The notes under the pieces were generated by a model that was not told the DNA's origin, did no database searches, and saw only the letters and a program-made list of their open reading frames with translations. A program made the translations under genes and the position numbers. This document shows positions 10,135 through 23,300 of a stretch of DNA of 64,000 nt, in pieces. This stretch comes from Paraescarpia echinospica (Eukaryota; Annelida; Polychaeta; Sabellida; Siboglinidae). Each line of letters opens with the position of its first letter. Within the stretch, counting starts at the first letter, position 1. The stretch covers positions 46,041,980 to 46,105,979 of the forward strand of contig CM034541.1 in the NCBI GenBank assembly GCA_020002185.1. Reading direction: 5' to 3'.

Positions 10135-11317
10135 TGTATTACTATTTGTTGTATTTTATATTGCTTTTGTATTATTTGTTTAAATATGCTGCTACTCTCC
10201 AAATGAATTTCCTCCCAAGGGACAATAAAGTATTGTGATTGATTGATTGTGTGTGTGTGCGTGCGCTTGTACAGGCACGTGTGCGTGTGTGATAAGGCAG
10301 TCATTTTCTTTATGACAATCTATTATCATACCCTGATATTACAAAATACAAAAGGACATAAAGCACCGCATGACTCAACACCACCAATACATCAATGGAA
10401 ATGGCAGTGAGCGGTATGTCTAGTTGACATTTGTAATGGTTTTACGTAGTAAAATGTATAAGAGAATAAAACATGTCACTGTGGTTTTAGTTGTGCATCT
10501 TATGTTAGTAGATTATTTTCTCTAGCCGAATGCCAACGGAAGATATGGAACGCTAAATTGATTTACACCTAGGTACTATCCACCTCGAGATAGCAACCCC
10601 GAGATGTCTCGCATGGTGCCAAGAATGTGTGTTGAAAAAACACATAAACTGGAGGGCTTACGCCGTTGTATCGGGGTCTAAAGTCTACAACAATTTATGA
10701 CAAGCCGTCGGACGCGCCAGACAGAAAACCCAAAAATAGTCTACTCGGTTCGTACTGTTAGAACCGTGACTCGTGGAAAATTTAGCAGGACGGTTGTATA
10801 AAAAGATGCGTTATTGGTGTAACAATTATTAGTAATAGGATGTGCGTTTGAGAGGCTTTTGGAAACACAACGAGACGTTTTGCGTAGGGGTTAATTGAAA
10901 CCCAAATTTCAGTTGAACGCAGTGATATTGACGCGTTTGAATGCTCTAAACACTGCCTGCACAACTGACTTGGGCGACGACGAATCCGGTTGTATGATGT
11001 CCTAATGTGTCATGTGTGTATATTCTTAATCATACCCGCAGACGGTTTAATAAATACGTAATCTTGTTAAAATTGTCAAAACTATATGTTTTGGTTGTTA
11101 TTTCTGATTACCTACATATCAACGTCATTTGCCAGACTAAGATTTAACCTTCAACTCACTGAATGTGTCAGTAACACGTGTTTTGAGAGAGCAAGGAAGT
11201 CGACAACATCATTGCAGAAACATGTGAATAATCATGTCGCACATTCACGGGGACATTCCAATTTTGAAAATCACTTCAAATGAGTCTTTGGCAAGAATGA
11301 ATTAAGTTACTTATTCA

Positions 11318-11690
11318 CCTGATGATACTACCAAAACTACGTATAACAATACTATGTAAAAGTAAAGTAAAGGTCAGTTCTTATATATCCAGTCATCAGG
11401 ACTGTTCAAAGCACTTTACATTTTACTCCCTGGCAGATCTGTTCAATCGAACACCATCTCTACTTCTCTGGGAAGCATCCAGCCACGCTGCAATTAATGA
11501 GCGAAGAATATTCGTACACAAGTATCCACCACTGTCTATAACCAGGTACTCATTCATACAGCTGATTGAACTGGAGCAACATATAGTGAACGAACTTACT
11601 CTAGGTTCGACACCGCCGCATAGGATTCGACCCCGGGGTCTTTCAGTCGAGAATCCGAAGCTCTAGTCACTGCACCACGGCGCTACACAC
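11318..11690 (-). mobile_element. tRNA-derived SINE, copy 2
   Basis: Same family as 9761-10119, with the head at the high-coordinate end (B-box-like ggggtcgaatcc on the minus strand). It is also present, with its head deleted, at 42715-42967 in the right paralogous block, so it was there before the duplication. Confidence 0.8.
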
Positions 11691-11915
11691 AATGTAGGTT
11701 TGCGGTTTTTGCCAAATTAATTTGAAACGAGACTTTGGCGCATCCTGCATAATGAATTAGGTGCACGAGGACTAAACTACAATGAAGATTGCAAAAACGG
11801 GGTGTTAAATGGCTATTTCATCACGGATTGGACTCTGCTCGTCACAGATTATGCCTCATAATTAAATGCACAATAACTGCCTTCAGTAGATTCTAACTTA
11901 CACGCGATCACTGTT

Positions 11916-11916
<1 letters not shown>

Positions 11917-11948
<32 letters not shown>

Positions 11949-11957
11949 ATATATATA
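11917..11957. repeat. (AT)n microsatellite
   Basis: Dinucleotide run with one gtatgt interruption. It is much shorter at the paralogous site near 43135. Confidence 0.9.
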
Positions 11958-12640
11958 TTAAACAAACGAATAACATTATGTGAGGAAAGAAAATTGTCCA
12001 CGTGCATAGCATGAACGGGATGGTTATAAGCAGTCGTCGGCGTAACTGCTGACCCGCGGGCCCGGGGCCCATAAATTATCTGTCGGGCCCGCAACTGCCG
12101 CTCGTCACAGGCACGGTTGGATCGCGCGGTTTTTGGATATGTCTGCTGATCATGCTTTAGGCACGGGGAACAAACAGGAATTGTAAGCAAGAAGCGCTGC
12201 AAGAATGGAGGGACTTGTTCGAAAAGCTCAACATGGATAAGACGTAGTGGTGTAGTAAATCATGTATGTAAGATGCTAATACATGGTGGATTACACACCG
12301 GCATAACTCAAGCAAGTTAAGCGGTAGTCGTAAGACGTGTGTATAATGTCGGCATACCAATACAGGTTGGAGGCTGCGGAGTTGAAACAACCGAAGCAGC
12401 ACGTTTGTTAGAAAAAACTAAGTCCGCTAAATCACACGAGTAAAACGGTAGATGACTGTTGATCTGATGCAGTTGCGCTCAAAGAGCTTAGGCATTGGTG
12501 CAAATATTCCTAGCTAGTATAATGTATGAATATCATATTTTCATTTAAGTATGTTTATTGAACCACATCTTGAACTGACTTATCTATCTTAAATGTAAAA
12601 GTGTTATTTTGACCCAAGGCACTTCACGTGCTTCCACTAG

Positions 12641-12739
12641 TTGTGACATTTGTAAGACGGGGATACATAAATTGCTATATTATATTTGATGACAACCATT
12701 TATTATATCCCTCGATCACAGGATCATTGTGGAAATTAG
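12641..12739. repeat. 99-bp segment, inverted relative to paralogue
   Basis: Starts ttgtgacatttgtaagacgg and ends ggaaattag. The paralogous place, 43864-43962, holds its reverse complement, with the flanks in the same order on both sides. See findings. Confidence 0.85.
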
Positions 12740-13027
12740 CTTCTTAGAGGACATACATATATCTATATGGCAGTGCAGTTGTAATCCTAAAAATGCATTA
12801 TTTTTGGTTTGTTGTTGAAAATACCCATACCATTGAACGTATTTTACCCTACATAAACCGTCGTCATCATCATACAGTTGTATAGCCGACGCACAATGCC
12901 GTGTCAAATATCGACTTGTGCATCTACTGCGCCGGTTTCCCTGGTAAGTCGAGGATCATCTAGCAGTGCTGCACGAACGCAACACCTCTCCAAACACAAT
13001 ATCTCTGGCTAGTATCAAACCCGCCCA

Positions 13028-13056
13028 TGCACGCACGCATACACGCATGCACGCAT

Positions 13057-13099
<43 letters not shown>

Positions 13100-13102
13100 C
13101 AC
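13028..13102. repeat. (GCAC)n microsatellite
   Basis: About 18 tetranucleotide copies with minor variants. It is absent from the right paralogous block. Confidence 0.9.
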
Positions 13103-13593
13103 ACGCATGCTCCTCCATGACCATGCACACACAGATACACGAACTCAAGGACTCACATTCATGCGAACGCGCGCGCATACACACGTTCTCACCAAACACA
13201 CGTATACATTCGCGAAACTACTACTAATGTAAACAACTAACATTTTAAAGCGCCATATATTCGCGACCAGTCCTTTTGCAGGAGCACATATATATTATAT
13301 GACGTAGATGGAAATATAAGACTCATAAATGTTTAAAAACAAATATGATATGTTTAGAATTGAATTAAAATTAACATAAACATACTTATAAATATATAAC
13401 ATAACATCTTCATAAAAACACGCACTAAAACATTTTGTATTCATAATCACTAAACATAATGATAATTTCAGTCAGTGTGTGCTTACGTCAAGCCAGTTGT
13501 TTAGTTGTGTTTTGTTAATCTTTCAAACGCAACTGTTTTGCGATGTTTTGTTTTTCATCATAAACAACATATTAGCTAAATTTTGCGACTCAC

Positions 13594-13707
13594 CACAAGC
13601 AGAAAGGTGCCAAGACATTCTGCCAGTCCTTCCCGAATCAGAACGTTTGTTATCTTGAGACGAGAGGCAACCTTTCTTTGACAGCGTGCGGTTCGGCTTT
13701 CCCCCAT
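13594..13707 (-). CDS. Aquaglyceroporin exon 1, second paralogue (partial gene)
   Basis: The ATG at 13707 (minus strand) opens 38 codons ending at a good donor (cttgtg|gtgagtcg at 13593). The product has a basic N-terminus (RKVASRLKITNVLI) and then REGLAECLGTFLLV, the start of the first transmembrane helix of aquaglyceroporins. It has the same length, phase and donor as exon 1 at 44324, with an R/C-type change (TARCQ versus TARWQ). It lies downstream of exons 2 and 3 in the direction of transcription, so it cannot be an alternative first exon for them; it must start a second gene copy whose other exons are left of the window or lost. The reading frame is intact. Confidence 0.75.
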
Positions 13708-13904
13708 GACGAACTCCGGGTGACTGAGTAACAGCGATGTTTGCCTAAATCCCTTCACTGACTGCCCAACATTCTCTTCCAGGCACCTCGCTGGGTTCCC
13801 ACCCACTCACCCAACAAACCATCTATAAAAAGAGCTGATGTGACGCAATGCTGCGCAGGAATGCACAACGGCTTCAAACGATAGCCGGCAGGCCTACCCA
13901 GTGT

Positions 13905-15520
13905 ACATTTCAACTATGGCAGTATTAAGCGTATGCTAGTGACAGGATGTGGAACACATCAAAGTAAAATGAAGTTGTTTGACGTTGTTGTGGCGTAGGT
14001 TGGGATTAATTAATCGTGTGTTGGGTGTACATAGTTTTTGTGTTGTGTCGCCTTTTTGGTACTAATTAGTTATAATTCAGGTATATAAATTACAAACAAC
14101 AGAACTAGTTAAATAAATCCGAGATGATATTTGATAACAAAGTCTTGAAATATTCATTTTTCAGATGATACAGACTTTAATGTGTGATTTTGATGCTTAA
14201 TCCTTTTGAATATGCTTATGTTAGCATCAGTTTAAATAATCTGTCGGCAACATAGATGTGGCCTATTCTGTTCATTATATGTTGTTCCAAATAAAGTTTG
14301 CTTCTGTGGCGTTGATGTTCACAGCAAAAGTTTCTTTAGAAAAACAAATCCACTTCAGACGCTAAGCACATCAAAATGTCAGTTATAAAAATGCATTCGT
14401 TGTCGGAATCAGCTGGGGAGTTGTCATCAGTGTTTAAGGATGTTAAAACTAACGCATTAATATTAATGTGTTTTACTGGAGTACATTGTAAATTTAAAAA
14501 GCGCCAACATCTTGCATTTCTGATTAATACGTAAATCATGCTGCAGCCTTGGGTATATCACCACAGTCTTCAGAAGTGATAACGACAAGTCAAACAATAT
14601 GGTTTTCGAACTGTCACGACACATTTTGTATTCGTGTTTGACCTACATTCGGCGACAATATATTTATGTTAACGGACGTTCGTGAGTCGCACATATCGAA
14701 TTATATTGGTTAGTTACCCAAAAAGAATGGCATTTTGTGTAGGCCTAGTCATTCCTCCAACTGATCTTACAAACTCACAACAGCGTACAATCGAGAGTTT
14801 GCTTGGTCAAGTGCAATGTGAACAGTGGCGGATTAAGCCATTCGTGGGCCCCGGAATATACATGGGCCCTCGGTAGACCCAAGGGCGGATCAAGAGAGGT
14901 CTATGGGGGCCCCATACATCCAACTGCACCCCCTGAGCCTTGAAAAAACCCTCCAATGACGCCGGAACGAAATGAATATGGGATAAGCTGAGCCGTAGCT
15001 TCAGCACGACTTCGTTGTCGCGCTGTCGGACATGGCATCTGAAGGCGGGCGGGGATGCTGTTGACAATTGTTCTCCTTTATAGGAAATTATGTAATAACA
15101 CCTCTATAGTCTATGTTATGTTAAGTATTCAAACTAACAGGGCCTACGTTAGGATTATGTCCAGCTTGAAATAATAATTGGGCCAATGATGTACCAATGA
15201 AACAGTAGTAGCATTAGACATTATTGGCCAAATCATGTCTTTCTAGCTGGGTTTCGTTGGAGATTTTAAGCCGAAGTCCGAGATATTTGCTTGTATTCCG
15301 GAGAGACCGAGAGACACACGTTGGCGTAAATGTTATGAAAGATTTGTTTGTAAAGTAGTCAGATGTGTTTAGTGTAATGCACCTATGTACTCCAGGAGTG
15401 CGCCAACCTACCCAGTACAGGGCAGGGCGCAAGTTGGCACAGTAGAAGTTGGGTCAGATAATGCTCAATATTACAACCTATACAATACGTAGGATATCGC
15501 TGAAAACACGCCACATTGAG
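13905..15520. other. No gene seen; possible MITE remnant
   Basis: AT-rich spacer. At about 14822-14930 cagtggcggattaag and gggcggatcaagagagg with gggccc-rich flanks resemble the ends of common invertebrate MITEs, but no pair of ends is clear. Confidence 0.4.
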
Positions 15521-18500
15521 ATGAGCGAGTTCGTCTTAACAAGCTTGTGTTCCCTTACGTACATGAGCGAGTTCGTCTTAACAAGGTTTTGCTCTCTTAC
15601 GTACATGAGCGAGCTCGTCTTAACAAGCTTGTGTTCTCTTACGTACATGAGCCAGTTCGTCTTAACAAGCTTGTGTTCTCTTACGTACATGAGCGAGTTC
15701 GTCTTAACAAGCTTGTGTTCTCTTACGTACATGAGCGAGTTCGTCTTAACAAGCTTGTGCTCTCTTACGTACATGAGCGAGCTCGTCTTAACAAGCTGGT
15801 GTTCTCTTACGTACATGAGCGAGTTCGTCTTAACAAGCTTGTGCTCTCTTACGTACATGAGCGAGTTCGTCTTAACAAGCTTGTGTTCTCTTACGTACAT
15901 GAGCGAGTTCGTCTTAACAAGCTTGTGCTCTCTTACGTACATGAGCGAGCTCGTCTTAACAAGCTGGTGTTCTCTTACGTACATGAGCGAGTTCGTCTTA
16001 ACAAGCTTGTGCTCTCTTACGTACTTGAGCGAGTTCGTCGTAACAAGGTTGTGCTCTCTTACGTACATGAGCGAGTTCGTCTTAACAAGCTTGTGTTCTC
16101 TTACGTACATGGGCGAGTTCGTCTTAACAAGCTTGTGTTCTCTTACGTACATGAGCGAGTTCGTCTTAACAAGCTTGTGTTCTCTTACGTACATGAGCGA
16201 GTTCGTCTTAACAAGCATGTGTTCTATTACGTACATGAGCGAGTTCGTCTTAACAAGATTGTGCTCTCTTACGTACATGAGCGAGTTCGTCTTAACAAGC
16301 TTGTGTTCTCTTACGTACATGGGCGAGTTCGTCTTAACAAGCTTGTGTTCTCTTACGTACATGAGCGAGTTCGTCTTAACAAGCTGGTGTTCTCTTACGT
16401 ACATGAGCGAGTTCGTCTTAACAAGCTTGTGTTCTCTTACGTACATGAGCGAGTTTGTCTTAACAAGCTTGTGGTCTCTTACGTACATGAGCGAGTTCGT
16501 CTTAACAAGCTTGTGCTCTCTTACGTACATGAGCGAGTTCGTCTTAACAAGCTTGTGCTCTGTTAGGTACATGAGCGAGTTCGTCTTAACAAGCTTGTGC
16601 TCTCTTACGTACATGAGCGCGTTCGTCTTAACAAGCTTGTGCTCTCTTACGTACATGAGCGAGTTCGTCTTAACAAGCTTGTGTTCTCTTACGTACATGG
16701 GCGAGTTCGTCTTAACAAGCTTGTGCTCTCTTACGTACATGAGCGAGTTCGTCTTAACAAGCTTGTGCTCTCTTACGTACATGAGCGAGTTCGTTTTAAC
16801 AAGGTTTTGCTCTCTTACGTACATGAGCGAGTTCGTCTTAACAAGCTTGTCTCTTACGTACATGAGCGAGTTCGTCTTAACAAGCTTGTGTTCTCTTTCG
16901 TACATGAGCGAGTTCGTCTTAACAAGCTTGTGTTCTCTTACATGAGCGAGTTCGTCTTAACAAGCTTGTGTTCTCTTACGTACATGAGCATGAGCGAGTT
17001 CGTCTTAACAAGCTTGTGTTCTCTTACGTACAAGAGCGAGTTCGTCTTAACAAGCTTGTGCTCTCTTACGTACATGAGCGAGTTCGTCTTAACAAGCTTG
17101 TGTTCTCTTACGTACATGAGCGAGTTCGTCTTAACAAGCTTGTGTTCTCTTACGTACATGAGCGAGTTCGTCTTAACAAGCTTGTGTTCTCTTACTTGCA
17201 TGAGCGAGTTCGTCTTAACAAGCTTGTGTTCTCTTACGTACATGAGCGAGTTCGTCTTAACAAGCTTGTGCTCTCTTACGTACATTAGCGAGTTCGTTTT
17301 AACAAGGTTTTGCTCTCTTACGTACATGAGCGAGTTCGTCTTAACAAGCTTGTGCTCTCTTACGTACATGAGCGAGTTCGTCTTAACAAGCTTGTGTTCT
17401 CTTTCGTACATGAGCGAGTTCGTCTTAACAAGCTTGTGTTCTCTTACTTGCATGAGCGAGTTCGTCTTAACAAGCTTGTGTTCTCTTACGTGCATGAGCG
17501 AGTTCGTGTTAACAAGCTTGTGCTCTCTTACGTGCATGAGCGAGTTCGTGTTAACAAGCTTGTGTTCTCTTACGTACAAGAGCGAGTTCGTCTTAACAAG
17601 CTTGTGCTCTCTTACGTACATGAGCGAGTTCGTCTTAACAAGCTTGTGTCTCTTACGTACATGAGCGAGTTCGTCTTAACAAGCTTGTGTTCTCTTACGT
17701 ACATGAGCGAGTTCGTCTTAACAAGCTTGTGTTCTCTTACTTGCATGAGCGAGTTCGTCTTAACAAGCTTGTGTTCTCTTACGTACATGAGCGAGTTCGT
17801 CTTAACAAGCTTGTGCTCTCTTACGTACATGAGCGAGTTCGTTTTAACAAGGTTTTGCTCTCTTACGTACATGAGCGAGTTCGTCTTAACAAGCTTGTGC
17901 TCTCTTACGTACATGAGCGAGTTCGTCTTAACAAGCTTGTGTTCTCTTTCGTACATGAGCGAGTTCGTCTTAACAAGCTTGTGTTCTCTTACTTGCATGA
18001 GCGAGTTCGTCTTAACAAGCTTGTGTTCTCTTACGTGCATGAGCGAGTTCGTGTTAACAAGCTTGTGCTCTCTTACGTGCATGAGCGAGTTCGTGTTAAC
18101 AAGCTTGTGTTCTCTTACGTACAAGAGCGAGTTCGTCTTAACAAGCTTGTGCTCTCTTACGTACATGAGCGAGTTCGTCTTAACAAGCTTGTGCTCTCTT
18201 ACGTACATGAGCGAGTTCGTCTTAACAAGCTTGTGTTCTCTTACGTACATGAGCGAGTTCGTCTTAACAAGCTTGTGTTCTCTTACTTGCATGAGCGAGT
18301 TCGTCTTAACAAGCTTGTGTTCTCTTACGTACATGAGCTAGTTCGTCTTAACAAGCTTGTGCTCTCTTGCGTGCATGAGCGAGTTCGTGTTAACAAGCTT
18401 GTGTTCTCTTACGTACATGGGCGAGTTCGTGTTAACAAGCTTATGTTCTCTTACGTGCATGAGCGAGTTCGTCTTAACAAGCTTGTGCTCTCTTACGTAC

Positions 18501-19466
18501 ATGAGCGAGTTCGTCTTAACAAGCTTGTGTTCTCTTACGTGCATGAGCGAGTTCGTCTTAACAAGCTTGTGCTCTCTTAGGTACATGAGCGAGTTCGTGT
18601 TAACAAGCTTGTGTTCTCTTACGTACATGAGCGAGTTCGTCTTAACAAGCTTGTGTTCTCTTACGTACATGAGCGAGTTCGTGTTAACAAGCTTGTGTTC
18701 TATTACGTGCATGAGCGAGTTCGTCTTCACAAGCTTGTGTTCTCTTACGTACATGAGCGAGTTCGTCTTAACAAGCTTGTGCTCTCTTACGTGCATGAGC
18801 GAGTTCGTGTTAACAAGCTTGTGTTCTCTTACGTACATAGGCGAGTTCGTGTTAACTAGCTTGTGTTCTCTTACGTGCATGAGCGAGTTCGTCTTAACAA
18901 GCTTGTGTTCTCTTACGTACATGAGCGAGTTCGTCTTAACAAGCTTGTGTTCTCTTGCGTGCATGAGCGAGTTCGTCTTAACAAGCTTGTGCTCTCTTAC
19001 GTACATGAGCGAGTTCGTCTTAACAAGCTTGTGTTCTCTTATGTGCATGAGCGAGTTCGTCTTAACAATATTGTGTTCTCTTACGTACATGAGCGAGTTC
19101 GTCTTAACAAGCTTGTGTTCTCTTACGTACATGAGCGAGTTCGTCTTAACAAGCTTGTGCTCTCTTACGTGCATGAGCGAGTTCGTGTTAACAAGCTTGT
19201 GTTCTCTTACGTACATGAGCGAGTTCGTGTTAACAAGCTTGTGTTCTCTTACGTGCATGAGCGAGTTCGTGTTAACAAGCTTGTGTTCTCTTACGTGCAT
19301 GAGCGAGTTCGTGTTAACAAGCTTGTGTTCTCTTAGGTACACGAGCGAGTTCGTCTTAACAAGCTTGTGTTCTCTTACGTGCATGAGCGAGTTCGTGTTA
19401 ACAAGCTTGTGTTCTCTTACGTGCATGAGCGAGTTCGTCTTAACAAGCTTGTGTTCTCGTACGTAC
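15521..19466. repeat. 42-bp tandem array, about 94 copies
   Basis: The monomer is atgagcgagttcgtcttaac followed by aagcttgtgttctcttacgtac. Because 42 is a multiple of 3 and the unit lacks stops in three of six frames, the array gives very long ORFs: plus MSEFVLTSLCSLTY and VHERVRLNKLVFSY, minus MYVREHKLVKTNSL. Variants (c/t in gtgctc, gtc/gtg before ttaac, tac/tgc) are unevenly spread: gtgttaac units are confined to the right half, from about 17500. Short indels at about 16850, 16940, 16985 and 17650 shift frame. I read it as a satellite, not a protein-coding gene. Confidence 0.95.
17031..18122. repeat. Higher-order repeat of 13 monomers inside the 42-bp array
   Basis: The rare variant gtacaagagcgag occurs at 17031, 17577 and 18122, spaced 546 and 545 bases (13 monomers, the latter with a one-base deletion near 17650). 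Other markers (tcgttttaacaagg, ctttcgtac, cttacttgcatg) repeat at the same spacing. So about 0.55 kb was duplicated as a block. Confidence 0.85.
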
Positions 19467-21089
19467 ACCGCACGCTTTAGCTCCAGCTTTAGTTGACACA
19501 TTATTCGTCTTCTTCCTACTTGGGAGCCGTCCACGAAATACGTCATGCAATTTTGTTAATATATTTTTGAGATGCCCCTGCCCCATTGTAACGCTTCTTA
19601 GTACTGACACATACTCACAAGTGAAATTATCTTCCTTTGATGGCGACGCGGCTGCGACACTATCTCAACAGCACATTCCCTCTCCCCCTCCGTCTTCCGA
19701 TGATCCGACAGCGCGAGAACGTACTAAATTTAACTAATGTGTGATTATAGGGTGTGCTTGGAGACACCATGGTATTCCAGCAGCTGGAAGCACAAACATG
19801 ATTTAAATGCGGTAAAATAGGAAAGACCATGACGAACATGGTACATACAGAAGTGAGTCGGCATGCAATTCCTTATTATTAATAACTCAGCCCACTCCCC
19901 AAAAAACAATCCATTTTGACAAGTATCACCACTGCGTCGTATATATCGTATGATATTTAACACATGCGTGCACTTCTTCATCTTCATTTGAATGTTGCTG
20001 GCTCGGCAATTAGTGTGGGTAGAAAGACGAAATTGGGCAATTCTTCACTGTCCAACTGAATCGTTCTCTGCAAAGTAACTACTGAATCTCATGTCTGAAG
20101 AGTGTTAACAGCTGGATTAATGTAACATCATCTTTCACAGAAACAACTCGATGCCTGCACAAGTGCCGATTGGACAGGCTCTCCCCTGCTCGTAATGCGC
20201 ACTACTGGACACGAAATGGTGGATCAGTTCACCACGGCTGATGAGACCATCAATATATTTTACACCTCTATGTCATTCAGGTAGACCTTGTACGTGTTAT
20301 TCTCGGTGTACTACACTGCATGGATCAGCTTCCCAAGGTCATATTCACACGTGCTTGGGTTGCTCCAGCAGCGTGTGCTCAATGAGTCATTCGTTGAGCC
20401 GAAGTCACGAAACTTCATCCAATGTTTACACAAGCGACTGATGTAAGTGGTCCATTGTGTTTAAACGACAGTCACTCCATTTGTGTGTGCGTGTATGTTC
20501 ACTGCGCAAGCGAGACGACACCAGACGTGCTTAACATTGACAACGCCTCGCTGCGTCATTGCAATAAGCTTGACTAATTTTTACTATGTATGTTTTATTG
20601 TGGCACTTCTGACTGTTTAAGTTACGTGGATCTTGACAAATACAATACACGCTACAGGTACACTACATTTGATAGTTATACACTGTCAGAAAAAGTTCAA
20701 AGATGTGGTGCACTTTCACTGTCCAGTTACAGCATCCATTCAAATATTGCAGTACTACGCTGTACCATTTGTATATTTTCTTCATTCTTACAAAACATAG
20801 ATTTCATATTTTTAGTTGAACATACATGTCCCTTCTGTTAACTATCGAAATTAGTTCCATTCTGTTTTAGCAACTTTCTATCGAACGATTAGTATTTATG
20901 TTAACAATCGTACATGTTGACTGATACTGAAGTGTCCGTATTGATAATGTTAAAGATAGCATCCTGGAATCTGCTATACGCCTATTTCAACTAAACGCCA
21001 TGAACTAAGCATCATGTAGGTAATTGTTTTAACACCTAAACGTTTTCACTTTTAAATGCCTGGCGTAAATAAATAAACAACTGATTCAG
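19467..21089. other. No gene seen
   Basis: Non-repetitive spacer. The short ORFs have no recognisable domains and no convincing splice sites. Confidence 0.5.
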
Positions 21090-21250
21090 CTATACACTCT
21101 GTAGAAATAACTTTTAAACACCTATACACGTCCACGCTTCAAAGTGTTTAAAAGTCAACACCCAGGTGGTTATAAACTTGTTGAAAATTAAACGCCTAAA
21201 CACGATTAAAAACTACACGTGTTTAAAAGTTGTGTCTACAGGGTGTGTAG
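21090..21250. mobile_element. MITE-like foldback element, 161 bp
   Basis: The left arm (ctatacactctgtag, then aacttttaaacac) and the right arm (gtgtttaaaagtt, then ctacagggtgtgtag) are inverted copies over about 33 bases with a few mismatches. Nearby (21020-21080 and 21250-21280) are further gtgttta-type motifs in both orientations. The target duplication is not clear. Confidence 0.65.
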
Positions 21251-21913
21251 TTTGGTGTTTAAAATTTGATTTGACGGCCATTTTGTAAAATGGCTGCCAT
21301 TTCTCTCAAAACAAAAAGTATAATTGCCACCATCAACGTTTTCTGTAGACTGAGATCTTATAGCTGACATCCATGCAACTAAAATCGTTTATGACAAGCG
21401 AATCTCATGAGATCAAAAGTTAGGCAATTTGTAAAGAATATTAGATACGATTGTTTGGAACGCTCCGAGTGTCGTCAAGGCATCCGCACGGGCCACATCG
21501 CTGTCTTTCAGACATGTCTATAACATTCGACCTATATGTTTTGCTACGCTACGTCAGGGGCTAGCGCCTACTCAAACTGCTTCTTACACATTAAGTATTT
21601 TCGAATAACAATTATGTAACGTGTGTTTAGTTGTGTAGTTTTGTCAAGCATTGTCGTGTCTACTTATAATTGCTATAGTTTTGTTTCGAAGCAGATTTCA
21701 AATTATTTCAGTATTGTGATGTGATAACAATTTACCCTAATAACCGAAAACAAATTGAAGCCAACATGAAACTATATAAATAAGAGATGTGGAATGGTGT
21801 GTATACACATTGATAAAATATATCGTCCTGTACCCATTATGGCTGCTGTTTGATATCACCCTACTATACATTTGCAACAGCCGCATTGATAGACCAGTGT
21901 TTGCTGTATGTTT

Positions 21914-21917
<4 letters not shown>
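21251..21917. other. No gene seen
   Basis: AT-rich spacer before the GA tract; nothing recognised. Confidence 0.5.
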
Positions 21918-22300
<383 letters not shown>

Positions 22301-23300
22301 NNNNNNNNNNNNNNNNNNNNNNNNNNNNNNNNNNNNNNNNNNNNNNNNNNNNNNNNNNNNNNNNNNNNNNNNNNNNNNNNNNNNNNNNNNNNNNNNNNNN
22401 NNNNNNNNNNNNNNNNNNNNNNNNNNNNNNNNNNNNNNNNNNNNNNNNNNNNNNNNNNNNNNNNNNNNNNNNNNNNNNNNNNNNNNNNNNNNNNNNNNNN
22501 NNNNNNNNNNNNNNNNNNNNNNNNNNNNNNNNNNNNNNNNNNNNNNNNNNNNNNNNNNNNNNNNNNNNNNNNNNNNNNNNNNNNNNNNNNNNNNNNNNNN
22601 NNNNNNNNNNNNNNNNNNNNNNNNNNNNNNNNNNNNNNNNNNNNNNNNNNNNNNNNNNNNNNNNNNNNNNNNNNNNNNNNNNNNNNNNNNNNNNNNNNNN
22701 NNNNNNNNNNNNNNNNNNNNNNNNNNNNNNNNNNNNNNNNNNNNNNNNNNNNNNNNNNNNNNNNNNNNNNNNNNNNNNNNNNNNNNNNNNNNNNNNNNNN
22801 NNNNNNNNNNNNNNNNNNNNNNNNNNNNNNNNNNNNNNNNNNNNNNNNNNNNNNNNNNNNNNNNNNNNNNNNNNNNNNNNNNNNNNNNNNNNNNNNNNNN
22901 NNNNNNNNNNNNNNNNNNNNNNNNNNNNNNNNNNNNNNNNNNNNNNNNNNNNNNNNNNNNNNNNNNNNNNNNNNNNNNNNNNNNNNNNNNNNNNNNNNNN
23001 NNNNNNNNNNNNNNNNNNNNNNNNNNNNNNNNNNNNNNNNNNNNNNNNNNNNNNNNNNNNNNNNNNNNNNNNNNNNNNNNNNNNNNNNNNNNNNNNNNNN
23101 NNNNNNNNNNNNNNNNNNNNNNNNNNNNNNNNNNNNNNNNNNNNNNNNNNNNNNNNNNNNNNNNNNNNNNNNNNNNNNNNNNNNNNNNNNNNNNNNNNNN
23201 NNNNNNNNNNNNNNNNNNNNNNNNNNNNNNNNNNNNNNNNNNNNNNNNNNNNNNNNNNNNNNNNNNNNNNNNNNNNNNNNNNNNNNNNNNNNNNNNNNNN
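22301..23300. other. Assembly gap, 1,000 N
   Basis: Exactly 1,000 N, so the true size is probably unknown. Missing aquaglyceroporin exons could lie here. Confidence 1.

Larger units (their letters stand above)
4584..10249 (+). mobile_element. LINE A, APE-type non-LTR retrotransposon, nested insertions
   Basis: The 5' region (4584-4692) matches 30848-30957 of LINE B. Endonuclease and reverse-transcriptase remnants run from 5797 to 7807, an hAT-like element interrupts at 7808-9414, the ORF2 C-terminus resumes at 9423 and the 3' UTR ends at cccaagggacaataaagtatt plus a short (TGAT)n tail. A stretch at about 4693-5706 is absent from the LINE B copy, so it is an insertion here or a deletion there. 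The RT motifs place it in the broad CR1/L2/Rex1/Jockey group; I do not assign a clade. Many stops and frameshifts: dead. Confidence 0.8.
10250..13904. repeat. Paralogous block, left copy
   Basis: Aligns, with indels, to 41734-44637. Both begin just after a LINE (TGAT)n tail and end about 200 bases upstream of aquaporin exon 1, at the bases gccggcag then gtgtac. Shared content includes an older SINE, an AT microsatellite, a gcgggcccggggccca palindrome (about 12055), a 99-bp segment in opposite orientation, and exon 1. Identity looks around 85-90 percent by eye. Confidence 0.85.

Noticed and set aside
13594..13707. Exon 1-prime as an alternative first exon for exons 2 and 3
   Set aside because: It lies downstream of both in the direction of transcription.
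15449..18580. ORFs of 300-500 codons with 14-residue repeats as protein genes
   Set aside because: They follow from a stop-free 42-bp monomer, exist on both strands, and are broken by indels between monomers. No promoter or splice evidence.
15521..19466. CRISPR-like array
   Set aside because: Repeats are directly adjacent with no unique spacers, in an animal genome.
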